Origin: CG2-30-58-95 sp964618215
Lineage (GTDB): Bacteria > Chloroflexota > Anaerolineae > Anaerolineales > Villigracilaceae
Reading direction: 5' to 3'
Length of the DNA stretch: 64,000 nt
Assembly: GCA_964618215.1 (NCBI GenBank)
Contig: CAZTZE010000021.1
Location: forward strand, 1-64,000
The position numbers were made by a program, and so were the translations under genes. Under the pieces are notes generated by a model. That model did no database searches, had not been told where the DNA came from, and saw nothing but the letters and a program-made list of their open reading frames with translations. This document shows, in pieces, positions 16,579 through 25,086 of the stretch. Positions within the stretch are counted from its first letter, which is position 1. Each line of letters opens with the position of its first letter.

Positions 16579-16584
16579 TATAAT
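16579..16584 (+). promoter_or_regulatory. -10 box placed for a leaderless cydD mRNA
   Basis: A perfect TATAAT ends 6 nt before ATG 16591 of cydD and no ribosome-binding site is present. A weak TTGATG lies further upstream with long spacing (21 nt). Confidence 0.5.
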
Positions 16585-16590
16585 TGTTAC

Positions 16591-18363
16591 ATGTTCCATC
16601 GCCTCCTCAACCTGGCGCGCTCGCGCCGCCTGGCTCTCGCCTTGACCATCCTGCTCGGCTGGGCGGGTGGGCTGCTGGTCATTTTGCAGGCCTGGTTCCT
16701 CAGCCGGGTCGTGGAGGGTGTCTTCCTCGGCAAGCAGACTCTCACTTCCGTTTTCCCCATTCTCGAAATCCTGTTGGTCATCATCCTGCTGCGCGCTGCC
16801 AGTCTGTGGGGCGCGGAACTCTCCGCCAACGCAATCGCCCTGCGCGTTAAATCCGACTTGCGCGCCCGGCTGATGAAACATCTCGCCGCTCTCGGCCCGG
16901 CCTTCACCCAGGGGGAAAAGACCGGCGAACTGGCCGCCGCTGCCATCGAAGGCGTGGAAGCGCTGGACGCCTACTTCAGCCAGTACTTGCCGCAGGTCGC
17001 GCTGGCAGCCTTCATTCCGCTCTCGATCCTGCTGCTCGTCTTTCCACTCGACCCGCTGACCGGCGTGGTCTTCCTGCTCACCGCGCCGCTCATCCCGCTC
17101 TTTATGTACCTGATCGGCAAGAACGCCGAGGCGCTGACCCAACGCCAGTGGGAGACTCTCAGCCGCCTTTCGGCTTACCTGCTGGATATGCTTCAAGGGC
17201 TGACCACGCTGAAGCTGCTCGGCCAGTCGCGTAACCAAGCCGGCAATATCCAGCAGGCCAGCAATCGCTTCCGCGACGTGACCCTGAGCGTGCTGCGCGT
17301 CACCTTCCTCTCGGCCCTGGCGCTGGAACTGCTTTCTACTCTCAGCACCGCCGTGGTTGCCGTGGAGATCGGCCTGCGGCTGCTCTATGCGCGCATGACC
17401 TTCCAGCAGGCGCTTTTCATCCTCGTCCTGGCCCCGGATTTTTATCTACCCCTGCGCCTGCTGGGACTGCGCTTTCACGCCGGCATGTCAGGCATCGCTG
17501 CCGCGCGGCGCATCTTCGAGATCCTGGATACACCTGCTTCGCGTTTGCATGTTTACAAGTCTCCACGTTATCACGTTGCAGCTTCTAAACGTGTCAACGT
17601 TTCAACGTGCAACGTGCAAACGTGCAACATTTCTTTCTCTAACGTCTCGTACGCCTACCCGACCCGTGACCTGCCTGCCCTGCAGAATGTTTCCTTCGAC
17701 ATCCACGCCGGCCAACGCACTGCCCTGGTCGGCGCGACCGGCGCGGGCAAGAGTACCCTCGCCAGCTTGCTGCTACGTTTCATCGAGCCAAGCGCGGGCA
17801 AGATCCGCGTGGATGGCCTCCCTCTGGCCGCCATCCCGCCCGAAGACTGGCGCGCCCAGATCGCCTGGGTGCCGCAGATGCCCTATCTCTTCAACGATAC
17901 CCTGGCTGCCAACTTGCGCCTGGCAAAACCAGAAGCAAGCGACGACGAGTTGATACGTGCTTGCCAGCGCGCTGACCTGCACGAGTTCATCCTGTCCCTG
18001 CCGGAGGGGTACGGGACGCGGATCGGGGAGCGCGGCGCGCGTCTAAGCGGCGGACAGGCCCAACGTCTGGCCCTGGCACGCGCCTTCCTGCGCGACGCGC
18101 CTTTCCTAATCCTGGACGAACCCACCTCCAGTCTCGACCCGGCCCAGGAGTCGCGTCTTAACCAGGCCGTCCACGAGCTGATGCGCGGGCGCACCACGCT
18201 GGTCATCGCCCACCGCCTGAGCACCGTCTATCAGGCCGAGCAGATCGTCGTGCTGGATTCAGGCCGCCTCGCCGAAACCGGTCAACACGCCAACCTGCTC
18301 CAACGCAACGGCCCCTACGCCAAACTGGTCACTGCTCACTGCTCACTGATTAATGATTACTGA
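16591..18363 (+). CDS. cydD: Thiol reductant ABC exporter subunit CydD
   Basis: A 590-residue type I ABC exporter half-transporter. Six hydrophobic helices occupy roughly residues 10-310. The nucleotide-binding domain has Walker A GATGAGKST, signature LSGGQAQRLALARAF, Walker B FLILDEPTSSLD and the switch His in VIAHRLS. CydDC exports cysteine and glutathione to the periplasm and is needed for cytochrome bd assembly; no cydAB is in the window. Between the membrane and ATPase domains, about 30 residues derive from a tandem repeat (17555-17627). The C-terminal residues VTAHCSLINDY also come from a heptad array (18329-18377). The start is apparently leaderless. Confidence 0.88.
   Translation: MFHRLLNLARSRRLALALTILLGWAGGLLVILQAWFLSRVVEGVFLGKQTLTSVFPILEILLVIILLRAASLWGAELSANAIALRVKSDLRARLMKHLAALGPAFTQGEKTGELAAAAIEGVEALDAYFSQYLPQVALAAFIPLSILLLVFPLDPLTGVVFLLTAPLIPLFMYLIGKNAEALTQRQWETLSRLSAYLLDMLQGLTTLKLLGQSRNQAGNIQQASNRFRDVTLSVLRVTFLSALALELLSTLSTAVVAVEIGLRLLYARMTFQQALFILVLAPDFYLPLRLLGLRFHAGMSGIAAARRIFEILDTPASRLHVYKSPRYHVAASKRVNVSTCNVQTCNISFSNVSYAYPTRDLPALQNVSFDIHAGQRTALVGATGAGKSTLASLLLRFIEPSAGKIRVDGLPLAAIPPEDWRAQIAWVPQMPYLFNDTLAANLRLAKPEASDDELIRACQRADLHEFILSLPEGYGTRIGERGARLSGGQAQRLALARAFLRDAPFLILDEPTSSLDPAQESRLNQAVHELMRGRTTLVIAHRLSTVYQAEQIVVLDSGRLAETGQHANLLQRNGPYAKLVTAHCSLINDY
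17555..17627. repeat. Tandem 7/8-nt repeat inside cydD coding sequence
   Basis: Units such as GTGTCAAC, GTTTCAAC, GTGCAAC, GTGCAAAC, GTGCAAC follow each other, with complementary words (CACGTTGCA) upstream. The stretch is translated in frame in the linker between the membrane and ATPase domains of CydD. Confidence 0.75.
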
Positions 18364-18377
18364 TCACTGATTACTGA
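18329..18377. repeat. Heptanucleotide array across the cydD-cydC junction
   Basis: Seven 7-nt units: TCACTGC, TCACTGC, TCACTGA, TTAATGA, TTACTGA, TCACTGA, TTACTGA. The array encodes the C-terminus of CydD, supplies its TGA stop, and ends at the ATG of cydC. Confidence 0.92.
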
Positions 18378-20449
18378 TGACTACCCTCCGACGCCTCCTC
18401 TCTTTCATAATTCCCTCCTGGCGCTGGGTGCTGGCCGCCACCGCACTCGGCGCGCTGACGGTCGGCGCGGGCATCGGGCTGCTCGCCACCTCCGCCTATC
18501 TCATCTCCGCCGCCGCGCTGCACCCGTCCATCGCCGAGTTGCAAATCGCCATCGTTGGCGTGCGCTTCTTCGGCATCTCGCGCGGCGTCTTCCGCTACCT
18601 CGAGCGCCTGACCTCCCACAGTGCCACCTTCCGCCTGCTGGGGCGCCTCCGCGTTTGGTTCTACCGCGCCGTTGAGCCGCTCGCCCCGGCGCGACTGATC
18701 GGCCAGCGCAGCGGCGACCTGCTCTCTCGCGCCATCGCCGACATCGAGACGCTGGAGAACTTCTACGTGCGCGTCCTGGCCCCGCCGCTGGTGGCTGTGT
18801 TTGTGATCGTGGGAATGTCGCTCTTTATGCGCGCCTTCGACCCGCGGCTGGCGGCCGTCCTCCTGGCCTTTCTTCTCCTGATCGGCCTCGGGCTCACCTC
18901 CCTGACCCTGGGCTTGGGGCGCGCTCCCGGGCGGACCCTGGTCGAGAGCCGCGCCCGTTTGCGCGCCGACCTGGTGGACGGACTCCAGGGCCTGCCCGAT
19001 CTGCTGGCCTACGCTGGGGTCGAAGCCCATTTGCGCCGCGTACAATCCGCTGAAACCGACCTGCACCGCGCCCAGCGCAAGATGGCGCATATCAGCAGTT
19101 TGCAGAGCGCCTTGAACAACCTGCTGACCAACCTGGGCGTCTGGCTGGTGCTTATCCTGGCGATCATGCTGGTCAGCGCCGGGACGATTGACGGCGTTTA
19201 CCTGGCTGTCATCGCCCTGGCAGCCATGGCCAGCTTCGAGGCCGTGCAGGGACTGCCACAGGCTTCACAATTTCTCGAATCCAACCTGCAAGCCGCCCGG
19301 CGCTTGTTTGAGATTACGGACGCCGCGCCTGCGGTAATTGACCCTCCCGCGCCGCTTTCCCTGCCGCGCGATCTTGCCATCTCGGTGCGCGGCCTGTGTT
19401 TTGCTTATCCTGCCTCTCTCTCTGAAGGACTTGAAGGCGGACAGTCGGCAAAGTCTCACCGCGAAGACGCGACACTTGCACCTGCGCTGCGCGCAAGCGC
19501 AAGTGCAGGTGAGAACGCAAAGCATAAGGCAATACCGCAAAACTCACTTTGTCACCCCTTCACTCCGTTCAGGGGAGGCTCTGAGGAAGCGTTCTTCAGC
19601 GACCGAAGGGTCTCCCGTTGTGGAGGGGATTCTTCGGGCAAAGTACGCCCTCAGAATGACAAGGAAGAGGCAGGTCTCCCGCCAAGGTTTTCACTCTCGA
19701 GTGACTTTTGCGGTATTGCGAATAAGGATAAATCTTCGCGCCCTTTGTGGCTTCGCGGTTCAAAACATCAACTTAAAAATATCACTTTCGATCTGCCGGT
19801 CGGCAAACATCTCGTCATCCTCGGGCCGAGCGGAGCTGGGAAGTCCACGCTGGTCAACCTGCTGCTGCGCTTCTGGGATTATGACGAAGGGGAGATCATT
19901 CTCGGCAGCCAGGACATCCGTCAATATCAGCAGGAGGATATCCGCCGCTGTTTCAGCGTAGTTTCGCAGAGCACCTATCTCTTCAACGACACCCTGGCCG
20001 CCAACCTGCGCCTGGCAAAACCCGATGCAACTGACGACGAGCTGACCCACGCCGTCGAGCAAGCGCAACTAAGCGCCTTCGTCGCCTCCCTGCCGCAGGG
20101 ACTGCTCACCTTCGTTGGCGAGTACGGCTGGCAACTCAGCGGCGGCGAGCGCCAGCGTCTGGCCATTGCGCGCGCCCTGCTGAAAAATGCCCCCATCTTC
20201 ATCTTCGACGAACCCACCGCCAATCTGGATACTGTCACTGAACGGCAGATCATCGAGACATTGCATGGCCTCATGAAAGGCCATACTGTGCTATGGATTA
20301 CGCACCGCATGGTTGGCATGGAGAGGATGGACGAGATTCTGGTCATGGATCAAGGCCGCATCCTCCAGCGCGGAACGCACGCGGAGCTGGTCAAGAGCGA
20401 GAGGCTCTACCGGCAGATGTGGGAAATCCAGAACCAGGCAATCTGGTAA
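18377..20449 (+). CDS. cydC: Thiol reductant ABC exporter subunit CydC with 118-residue insertion
   Basis: A 690-residue ABC half-transporter. The motif FFGISRGVFRYLERLTSH (about residues 69-86) is characteristic of CydC. Helices span about 15-310, and the ATPase has GPSGAGKST, LSGGERQRLAIARAL, FIFDEPTANLD and ITHR. Typical CydC is about 570 residues. The excess is a block of about 118 residues (about 345-463) between the first ATPase strand (RGLCFAYP) and the LKNITFDLPVGKH strand. It derives from repeat DNA (19411-19764). The frame stays open throughout, but this location is next to the A-loop, so activity may be affected. Confidence 0.85.
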   Translation: MTTLRRLLSFIIPSWRWVLAATALGALTVGAGIGLLATSAYLISAAALHPSIAELQIAIVGVRFFGISRGVFRYLERLTSHSATFRLLGRLRVWFYRAVEPLAPARLIGQRSGDLLSRAIADIETLENFYVRVLAPPLVAVFVIVGMSLFMRAFDPRLAAVLLAFLLLIGLGLTSLTLGLGRAPGRTLVESRARLRADLVDGLQGLPDLLAYAGVEAHLRRVQSAETDLHRAQRKMAHISSLQSALNNLLTNLGVWLVLILAIMLVSAGTIDGVYLAVIALAAMASFEAVQGLPQASQFLESNLQAARRLFEITDAAPAVIDPPAPLSLPRDLAISVRGLCFAYPASLSEGLEGGQSAKSHREDATLAPALRASASAGENAKHKAIPQNSLCHPFTPFRGGSEEAFFSDRRVSRCGGDSSGKVRPQNDKEEAGLPPRFSLSSDFCGIANKDKSSRPLWLRGSKHQLKNITFDLPVGKHLVILGPSGAGKSTLVNLLLRFWDYDEGEIILGSQDIRQYQQEDIRRCFSVVSQSTYLFNDTLAANLRLAKPDATDDELTHAVEQAQLSAFVASLPQGLLTFVGEYGWQLSGGERQRLAIARALLKNAPIFIFDEPTANLDTVTERQIIETLHGLMKGHTVLWITHRMVGMERMDEILVMDQGRILQRGTHAELVKSERLYRQMWEIQNQAIW
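19529..19719. mobile_element. MITE-like element inside cydC
   Basis: Twenty-bp inverted ends with one mismatch, GCAATACCGCAAAACTCACT (19529-19548) and its complement at 19700-19719, enclose about 150 bp rich in REP-like words (AAGGGTCTCCC, GATTCTTCGGGC, TCAGAATGACAAG). No transposase is encoded. Flanking parts (19411-19528 and 19720-19764) are also repeat-like, including the hairpin word ACTTGCACCTGCG and its complement. Confidence 0.72.
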
Positions 20450-20479
20450 GATACGCTGCCTACTTCAACCAGCGTATTT

Positions 20480-21022
20480 CTAATTCCCCTTTTCGCGTTG
20501 TTTTTCTTCCGCCAGCGCCTCCAGCAATTTCCTGCCCTTGTATTTGCCGCGAAGACTGTGGATTTCCGCCCGCCAATACTCTCCCCCGCCTCCTTCGCGT
20601 TCCATCAACCCATACCCCACCAACTCGCGCCGTAGGGTGGTGGTATCCGCGTGGAAGCGGCTCAAGATTTCGTTAACCTGCTTCTCGCTGTATCTCGCGC
20701 CCGGCTCGAAGGTTTTGACCACGTGACGCAGAATGGCCTCCAGCTTCTTGCGCTGGGCCGGGATGGTTTTCAGGCGGCCATCCGGCAGGCTGTAATCGCT
20801 GATGATCTTGTGATCGTAAGCCTCCGCGTCCACGCCGGAGGCAGCGGCGGCCATACGCTCGCCTGAGAACAGGTCGCGCGTCGTCGCTTCGAGCGCCTTG
20901 CGATCCAGCTCGTAGACGCTGTAGTACCCTTCAGCGCGCGCCGTCACCAGCCCAACATCTGCAAGTTTGGCGAGGTGGTGCGAGACGGTGAACGGCGAAT
21001 GGATCACGCCGATCGGCTTCAT
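20480..21022 (-). pseudogene. Chimeric gene: TrmO-type start fused to the C-terminal part of an ArsR-DUF2087 regulator
   Basis: The 180-residue frame begins MKPIGVIHSPF, the classic N-terminus of TrmO (TsaA/UPF0066 tRNA methyltransferases). It then switches at about position 20990 to TVSHHLAKLADVGLVTARAEG, the recognition helix and wing of an ArsR-type winged helix. A DUF2087 domain follows (DGRLKTIPAQRKKLEAIL...RRELVGYGLMER). Helices 1-3 of the winged helix are missing, so DNA binding is doubtful. The missing half is present as a fragment at 35971-36114 on the same strand. The ATG overlaps the stop of the DUF364 gene, the context expected for the original trmO-like gene. Confidence 0.75.
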
Positions 21023-21765
21023 GACAAATTCCATGTGGTTTTCTCGGCTTTCTGGATGGAGAGCAAGCGGACGCCTTCCACCTGCTGGAAAGAGGCCCCC
21101 TGCCCGATGGTGTGCAGCGCCGCTGTTTCGTCCACGACGCGCGCACCGGAGAGGATCGCCGCCCCGTGAGCAAACAGCACCGGCGAGAGGGGGGTGCTCG
21201 GCCCCAGGATCATGACCAACGCCTGCGGGCGGCACAGAGCCAGCAGGCCGTCCAGAGTGTGGTTGATCAACGCGCTGCCGGTGATAGCGACCACGTCGGC
21301 CTGGGGGATCAAATCGGCGGCGGCTTCAGCAGGGAATTCGCCTTCTACCGGGCGCTGTTCGAGCACCCACAACTGCCCCACCGCCGGGCGCAGTTTGGGG
21401 ATGAATGGGAAATGCCCCACCAGCGCCACGTTGCGGCCGCGCCCGTGTTCGATCAGCACCTCCACGGCGTTGACCTCGACTGCGTCACTTTCGTCCACGG
21501 CGAGCAGTGAGTTGATCGCCGCCACGCCAATGCTGGCTTCCAGCAGGTTGTCGGAGCGGGCATATTCGGCCAGCTCACGGGCGTTCTTCTCGTGCAAACG
21601 GCCCACCTCACGCACCGGTGCGTGGCCATGGGGCTTGTCGCCGGTGAAAGTGGAGGCCAGACCGCAGAAGCGGCTGCACACCGCCGTCCAGTGCGCGCCG
21701 ACCAGCACGGTACGAACCGGCGCGTCCATGTCCAGGCTGTCCAGCAAATCATCCAGGATGTTCAT
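21019..21765 (-). CDS. DUF364/DUF4213 Rossmann-like protein, putative metal-chelate related
   Basis: About 248 residues. The N-terminal part (DUF4213, about 1-90) has VRTVLVGAHWTAVCS and GASIGVAAINSLL-like sequence (EASIGVAAINSLLAVDE). The C-terminal Rossmann-like DUF364 part has VALVGHFPFIPKLR, ADVVAITGSALINHTLDGLL and MILGPSTPLSPVLF. These proteins are found in metal-uptake or chelation operons; the exact reaction is unknown. The start at 21765 has AAGGA upstream and overlaps the ArsR gene slightly. Position after feoAB-arsR supports a metal role. Confidence 0.8.
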   Translation of the reverse strand: MNILDDLLDSLDMDAPVRTVLVGAHWTAVCSRFCGLASTFTGDKPHGHAPVREVGRLHEKNARELAEYARSDNLLEASIGVAAINSLLAVDESDAVEVNAVEVLIEHGRGRNVALVGHFPFIPKLRPAVGQLWVLEQRPVEGEFPAEAAADLIPQADVVAITGSALINHTLDGLLALCRPQALVMILGPSTPLSPVLFAHGAAILSGARVVDETAALHTIGQGASFQQVEGVRLLSIQKAEKTTWNLS

Positions 21766-22087
21766 CTTGAAATCCTTCCACAAGTTTGGAGCGACGAGAT
21801 GCTTCTTCCACCAGTACCTCTCGCATCAGGTCGCAGATACCGACGATCTTTGGATTGGCGATCTGATAGACGACATCCTGCGCGTGGCGCTGAGCGATGA
21901 CGACGCCGCCGTTGCGCAGCACGCCGAGGTGCCGGGAGATCGTCGTCTGCGGGTGGCCGGTGATGCGCGCGATCTCGCTCACCCGCTGAGGGCCATCCCG
22001 CAAAACGTGGACGATTTCGATCCGTATGGCGCTGGACATACACCGGCAAAGATCAGCCTGGATTTCGAAAATAGACCGTTGCGACAT
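21749..22087 (-). CDS. ArsR-family metal-responsive regulator
   Basis: A 112-residue winged-helix protein. RIEIVHVLRDGPQRVSEIARI forms helices 2-3 and GHPQTTISRHLGVLRNGGVV is the recognition helix and wing. Cys residues near the N-terminus (LCRCMSS) could bind metal. It begins one nt after the feoB stop, behind GGGAGGC, so it is part of the feo operon and may sense iron or another divalent metal to control it. The full fold is present, unlike the split ArsR-DUF2087 gene nearby. Confidence 0.85.
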   Translation of the reverse strand: MSQRSIFEIQADLCRCMSSAIRIEIVHVLRDGPQRVSEIARITGHPQTTISRHLGVLRNGGVVIAQRHAQDVVYQIANPKIVGICDLMREVLVEEASRRSKLVEGFQDEHPG

Positions 22088-22088
22088 C

Positions 22089-24089
22089 TCAGCCTCCCCA
22101 GCCCATCACCCGGGCCAATTGGTAAACGATGACCGCCGCGCCGAACGAGATGACCAGCAGCAAACCCACGCTGAAAGCAGTCCATTTCCAGCCGGTTTCC
22201 TGTTTTATCGCTGCCACCGTCGCCGCGCAAGGGATGAAGGTCATCTGCACCACCAGGAATGCCAGCGCGGCCGCCGGGGTCAGGGTTCTGGCAACCTGTT
22301 CGGCCAGCCCCAGGTTCACCTCATTCCCATACAAGACTCCCAGCGTCGCAATGGTGTTTTCCTTGGCGACAAAACTGAACAGCAATGCGACAATCAGCCG
22401 CCAGTCCCCCAATCCCAGCCATCGCCCGGCCGGTTCCAGCCAGTGCCCAAACCTGGCAAGCAGACTTCCTTCTATCTCGCCGCCCGGCAGATAAGCGAGC
22501 AGCCAGACGGTGGCCGAGGCCAGCAAAATGATGCCGCCGGCCTTCTTGATAAAAGCCCAGGTATTGTGCCAGACGTACAGGCCGATTGTCCGGGCGTTCG
22601 GAAGGTGGTAGAGTGGCATTTCCATGATAAAGGCTGAACGCGCCCCCCTGAATACACCCCGGTTGATCGCCATGCCAATCAAGAACAGCAGGAGGATATT
22701 GCCGGCCACCAACCCCCAGGTGACGAGTGCCGCGTTCCTGCCGAAAAAGGCCGGGGCCAGGAAGGCGATTACCGCTAGCCGCGCCGTACAGGGCACGAGC
22801 GGCGCGAGCAGGATGGTCAACAGGCGGGCGCGGCGCTCCTCGACAATGCGCGCCCCCATGACGGCCGGCACATTGCAGCCAAACCCGATGCACAGCGGTA
22901 AAAAGGAACGACCGTGCAGTCCCATCCAGTGCATGAAGCGGTCCATCACATACGCCGACCGCGCCAAGTAACCGACATCTTCCAGCACGCCCAATACGGC
23001 AAAGAAGACGAACAGGATGGGCACGAACGTCAACACAGTGCCTGCGCCACCAATCAGGCCATCCACCAGCAGGCTGGTCAGCCACGCCGGAGCAGGAGCG
23101 AGAACCTGGCGGACGCTTTCCGCAAGGGAGGTGATGACCTGCGTGTCAAGCCAGTTCACCACCGGCATGGCCGCTGTATACGTGAGCCAAAAAACCAGTC
23201 CAAAAATGCCCAACAGCAGCACCAGCCCCCAAAACGGATGAGTCGCCACCCTGTCCAGGCGGTCGGTGAGCGTGATTGCTCCAATCCTGGGCTTCGAAAT
23301 CGCAGCGCGCACCATCCGCTCGATCCACTCATAACGCCCCCCGGCCACATCCAGGAAGGCGTCCTCGTGCTGCTTCAGCACCGCGTGGATATGATCCCAG
23401 GCTTCCGGCGTGGATTGGCGGATGATGCCAGTAATCTCTGCATCCCCTTCCAATAGTTTTATCGCCGCCCAATCTTCGGGATAGGGGGCGGGAACCTTTC
23501 CGGCGATGAGCGAACGGATTTCCTCCAGCACCGGGCGATGCTCCGGGCGGATTTCCGGGCGGTTAGGTGCAAAGGCAGCCGGATTTTCCGCCACCCGCAG
23601 AGCTGCATCCACCAGTTCACGCACTCCCTGGTTGCGGGAAGCCACCAGGGGTACAACTGGAAACCCCAGGGCGGTTTCCAGCACGTGTGGCTCTATCTCA
23701 ACTCCCTGCTGCCTGGCGACATCCAACATGTTGACCCCCACCACGATCGGCGTCAGCAGGGTCAAAAGCTCGGCGACCAGGTACAGGTTGCGTTCCAACG
23801 CGGCTGCGTTGACGATGACGACGACCACATCTGGCCGCTCGCGCAGGATAAAGTCGCGGGCGATGCGCTCCTCTTCCGAGTTCGCCGTCAGGCTGTAGGT
23901 GCCCGGCAAATCCACCAAACGGATGAGGTTGTCATTGTGGCTGAACTCGCCGCTTTTCTGTTCCACCGTCTTGCCCGGCCAATTCCCCACGTGCTGACTC
24001 AAGCCGGTCAGGAGATTGAAGACGGTTGACTTGCCGACGTTGGGCTGCCCGGCCAGAGCAATGGTATAAGCGGGTTTTTCGCTCTTCAT
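22089..24089 (-). CDS. feoB: Ferrous iron transporter FeoB
   Basis: A 666-residue protein. The N-terminal G domain has G1 GQPNVGKST (about 14-22), switch sequence VGNWPGKTVE, G3 VDLPGTYSL and G4 VGVNMLDVA. The membrane part has eight or more helices with the two Gate motifs, including the conserved Cys in PLCIGFGCNVPAVMGARIV and LVPCTARLAV, and the C-terminal FIPCAATVAAIKQE. It imports Fe2+ across the inner membrane under low oxygen. FeoA, encoded immediately upstream with a 4-nt overlap, is its partner. A Fur box lies upstream of fur, further up the same strand. Confidence 0.95.
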   Translation of the reverse strand: MKSEKPAYTIALAGQPNVGKSTVFNLLTGLSQHVGNWPGKTVEQKSGEFSHNDNLIRLVDLPGTYSLTANSEEERIARDFILRERPDVVVVIVNAAALERNLYLVAELLTLLTPIVVGVNMLDVARQQGVEIEPHVLETALGFPVVPLVASRNQGVRELVDAALRVAENPAAFAPNRPEIRPEHRPVLEEIRSLIAGKVPAPYPEDWAAIKLLEGDAEITGIIRQSTPEAWDHIHAVLKQHEDAFLDVAGGRYEWIERMVRAAISKPRIGAITLTDRLDRVATHPFWGLVLLLGIFGLVFWLTYTAAMPVVNWLDTQVITSLAESVRQVLAPAPAWLTSLLVDGLIGGAGTVLTFVPILFVFFAVLGVLEDVGYLARSAYVMDRFMHWMGLHGRSFLPLCIGFGCNVPAVMGARIVEERRARLLTILLAPLVPCTARLAVIAFLAPAFFGRNAALVTWGLVAGNILLLFLIGMAINRGVFRGARSAFIMEMPLYHLPNARTIGLYVWHNTWAFIKKAGGIILLASATVWLLAYLPGGEIEGSLLARFGHWLEPAGRWLGLGDWRLIVALLFSFVAKENTIATLGVLYGNEVNLGLAEQVARTLTPAAALAFLVVQMTFIPCAATVAAIKQETGWKWTAFSVGLLLVISFGAAVIVYQLARVMGWGG

Positions 24090-24373
24090 AACGCTTCGAC
24101 CAGCACCTTGAACGTTTCACCGCGTCCCAGGGCAATCCGCGTATCCCTGACGGTAACGATCATCGGGCCGCGGCCAAAATTCTGCAAGACGGTCACCTCG
24201 ACGCCTGGCGTCACTCCCAAGCCCGCCAGGCGGGTGGAAAACTCCCGCCCGCCGCGCAGATAGCGGACAATGGCGCTGCTCTCCGCTGGAAGATCGCTCA
24301 ACGGTTTCAGGGATTCCGGAGATTTACTGCCGGTATCTGGTTTTTCGATGTTTTGAGCTGATTTTTTATCCAT
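24086..24373 (-). CDS. feoA: Ferrous iron transport accessory protein FeoA
   Basis: A 95-residue protein. The SH3-like FeoA fold covers residues 25-95: LSDLPAESSAIVRYL, RLAGLGVTPGVEVTVLQNFG and the end IALGRGETFKVLV. It has an unusual polar N-terminal extension of about 22 residues. AGGAG lies 5 nt before the ATG. The stop overlaps the feoB start. It probably stimulates FeoB. Its 5' end overlaps a small lipoprotein frame on the same strand. Confidence 0.92.
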   Translation of the reverse strand: MDKKSAQNIEKPDTGSKSPESLKPLSDLPAESSAIVRYLRGGREFSTRLAGLGVTPGVEVTVLQNFGRGPMIVTVRDTRIALGRGETFKVLVEAL

Positions 24374-24501
24374 AATCTCCTATTGAAAGTGGCAGCTGGT
24401 ATTGTTGGCGTGGGAGAAGAAAAGATTGGTACACTGCACCCGGTTATCAGCGCACCGCAGACCAAGAGGGGGATCAGCACATTGGCAAACATGGTTTTCA
24501 T
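24307..24501 (-). CDS. Small lipoprotein-like protein
   Basis: A 64-residue frame. It starts MKTMFANVLIPLLVCGALITGC, a short signal peptide with the lipobox LITGC, then a Ser/Thr/Pro-rich stretch as in other lipoproteins of this genome. The ATG overlaps the stop of the upstream methyltransferase gene (ATGA), which supports translation. The last 22 codons overlap the feoA start in another frame, so the tail may be an artefact of a lost earlier stop. Moderate to low certainty. Confidence 0.42.
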   Translation of the reverse strand: MKTMFANVLIPLLVCGALITGCSVPIFSSPTPTIPAATFNRRLWIKNQLKTSKNQIPAVNLRNP

Positions 24502-25052
24502 AGAAAATACCGAGGCACACGCTTTAGATATTCTTTGTATGGCTCTCCAAAGCGATTCAGACAGGCTCTCTCCTCACCCAGGATGCGGAAATGGTAAAAG
24601 AGCGTTGCAACCAACAGGAGGATGACGGCAACCCAGGAGCCAATGGCTATACAGGTTCCCAGGAACATGGTGGCTAATGTCAACCACTGAGGGTTTCGTG
24701 ATATCCGGTAAAAACCTTGGGTCACAGGTTGATCGGCTGGCGTATTCCTGAAGTTGAACAAAGCCAACATCATCCCCGCGAAACCAAACAGGAACAGCAC
24801 ACTGCCAACGACAAAAACGCCCTGTCCAATCTTCAGCGGTGTGAAAATGAATAAGCCGAGGGTGGCTAGGCTAAACGGTTTCCCCGCAGCCGAGAGAATT
24901 TGTTGCTCCCGACTCCAGCCAGAGACGCTGAATAGCTTGGCCACGATTGCTCTGGGGAACAGCAACATAAGGATGCCAAAAACCAGGTAAAACGATCCCA
25001 GCATGAGCCAGCCATTGAGCAAACCCAATTCCATTTCAGGCAACCACTCCAT
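24498..25052 (-). CDS. ICMT/PEMT-type membrane methyltransferase
   Basis: A 184-residue protein with five or so hydrophobic helices. The C-terminal signature GFYRISRNPQWLTL (about 115-128) and ILGEERACLNRFGEPYKEYLKRVPRYFL (about 155-184) is that of isoprenylcysteine carboxyl/phospholipid N-methyltransferase-like proteins, which bind AdoMet through the RNP and E-E residues. Acceptor unknown. It lies between fur and feoAB in one direction and is coupled to the small lipoprotein frame. Confidence 0.8.
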   Translation of the reverse strand: MEWLPEMELGLLNGWLMLGSFYLVFGILMLLFPRAIVAKLFSVSGWSREQQILSAAGKPFSLATLGLFIFTPLKIGQGVFVVGSVLFLFGFAGMMLALFNFRNTPADQPVTQGFYRISRNPQWLTLATMFLGTCIAIGSWVAVILLLVATLFYHFRILGEERACLNRFGEPYKEYLKRVPRYFL

Positions 25053-25086
25053 ATCTCAGCCCTCCATAAGAAGAATCACTGCTGCT

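Noticed and set aside
20480..21235. A 251-codon version of the DUF2087 gene starting at 21235
   Set aside because: The first 70 codons run in another frame of the DUF364 gene and are Arg/Gly/His-rich without homology; the coupled ATG at 21022 is more credible.
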